Positions 6,006 through 6,214 of a stretch of DNA of 6,214 nucleotides are shown here, one piece after another. The stretch spans positions 1-6,214 of the forward strand of contig QHPW01000420.1 in NCBI GenBank assembly GCA_003219675.1, in the 5' to 3' direction. Both the position numbers and the translations under genes were made by a program. Source of the stretch: Verrucomicrobiota bacterium. GTDB taxonomy: Bacteria; Verrucomicrobiota; Verrucomicrobiia; Limisphaerales; AV2. Under the pieces are notes generated by a model. It was not told where the DNA came from. It ran no database searches and worked only from the letters and a program-made list of their open reading frames with translations. The first letter of the stretch is position 1. Every line of letters starts with the position of its first letter.

Positions 6006-6214
6006 TTATTCCACCGGCTTCTGCATCTGGGCCTGCAAGGCGGTGGTGATGCGGTCGTCGGTTTCCTGCAGGTGCGCGTTCGAGGTAGGATCCGTGACTT
6101 TTGCTCTGTTGAGGACGTCGTGGATTTTGGTCTGGATCTTCGTCAGGCTGGAGCGCGCCAGCGTGGTGGCGTCTTCGGGAACCGATGATTGTGCGGGGCG
6201 GAGCGCCAAACGGA
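6006..6214 (-). CDS. C-terminal end of a convergent gene, possibly zinc-dependent metalloprotease tail (partial)
   Basis: The minus-strand frame ends with TAA (complement of 6006-6008) and stays open to the right edge of the window, so the gene's start is outside. About 69 residues are visible, ending QAQMQKPVE. They look like a helical tail: ARSSLTKIQTKIHDVL, then a short linker, then NAHLQETDDRITTALQ. By memory of the family, this two-helix ending resembles the C-terminus of large zinc-dependent metalloproteases with DUF5117/DUF4953 domains, where a segment like TRAHLEE...RI is common. No catalytic motif is in view, so this is a weak suggestion. A TTG at the complement of 6207-6209 could start a short ORF, but an edge-truncated longer gene is more likely. 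It converges on the NHL gene with only 22 bases between stop codons. Confidence 0.55.
   Translation of the reverse strand, partial: RLALRPAQSSVPEDATTLARSSLTKIQTKIHDVLNRAKVTDPTSNAHLQETDDRITTALQAQMQKPVE

Overview
The window looks like a stretch of a GC-rich bacterial chromosome, probably Verrucomicrobiota (Pedosphaera/Limisphaerales type) or a related PVC-group lineage. That is an inference from the gene families (large secreted prolyl-oligopeptidase-like hydrolases and NHL beta-propellers) and from the CCCTCACCCC...CCCTCTCCCC repeats. There is no rRNA or other marker gene to confirm it.

Layout. Positions 1-114 are the 3' terminus of a group II intron: domain V, and domain VI with a bulged branch-point adenosine. 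The rest of the intron, including any reverse transcriptase, lies to the left of the window. After about 170 bases with no convincing gene comes a 681-residue hydrolase with a signal peptide (285-2330). A second, paralogous hydrolase follows on the same strand (about 2418-4610). Each hydrolase is followed within 16-26 bases of its stop codon by one copy of a 180-200 bp repeat with inverted, hairpin-forming ends (2359-2554 and 4649-4828). It is a REPIN- or MITE-like element. The first copy has become the 5' end of the second hydrolase gene: about 45 residues of that reading frame are repeat sequence, and the signal peptide seen in the first paralog is absent.

Next on the plus strand is a gene for a predicted exported six-bladed NHL beta-propeller (4877-5983), with a possible promoter that would give a leaderless mRNA. 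A weak terminator-like hairpin with a T-run covers its 3' end. A convergent gene on the minus strand enters from the right edge, and only its last 69 or so codons are visible.

How the genes fit together: the two hydrolases are a tandem duplication. With the NHL protein they make a small same-strand cluster of probably extracytoplasmic proteins. Substrates cannot be read from the sequence. The most unusual points are the intron end directly upstream of the cluster and the repeat that has overprinted the N-terminus of the second hydrolase. I do not see a defence system, CRISPR array or other clearly new multi-gene system.
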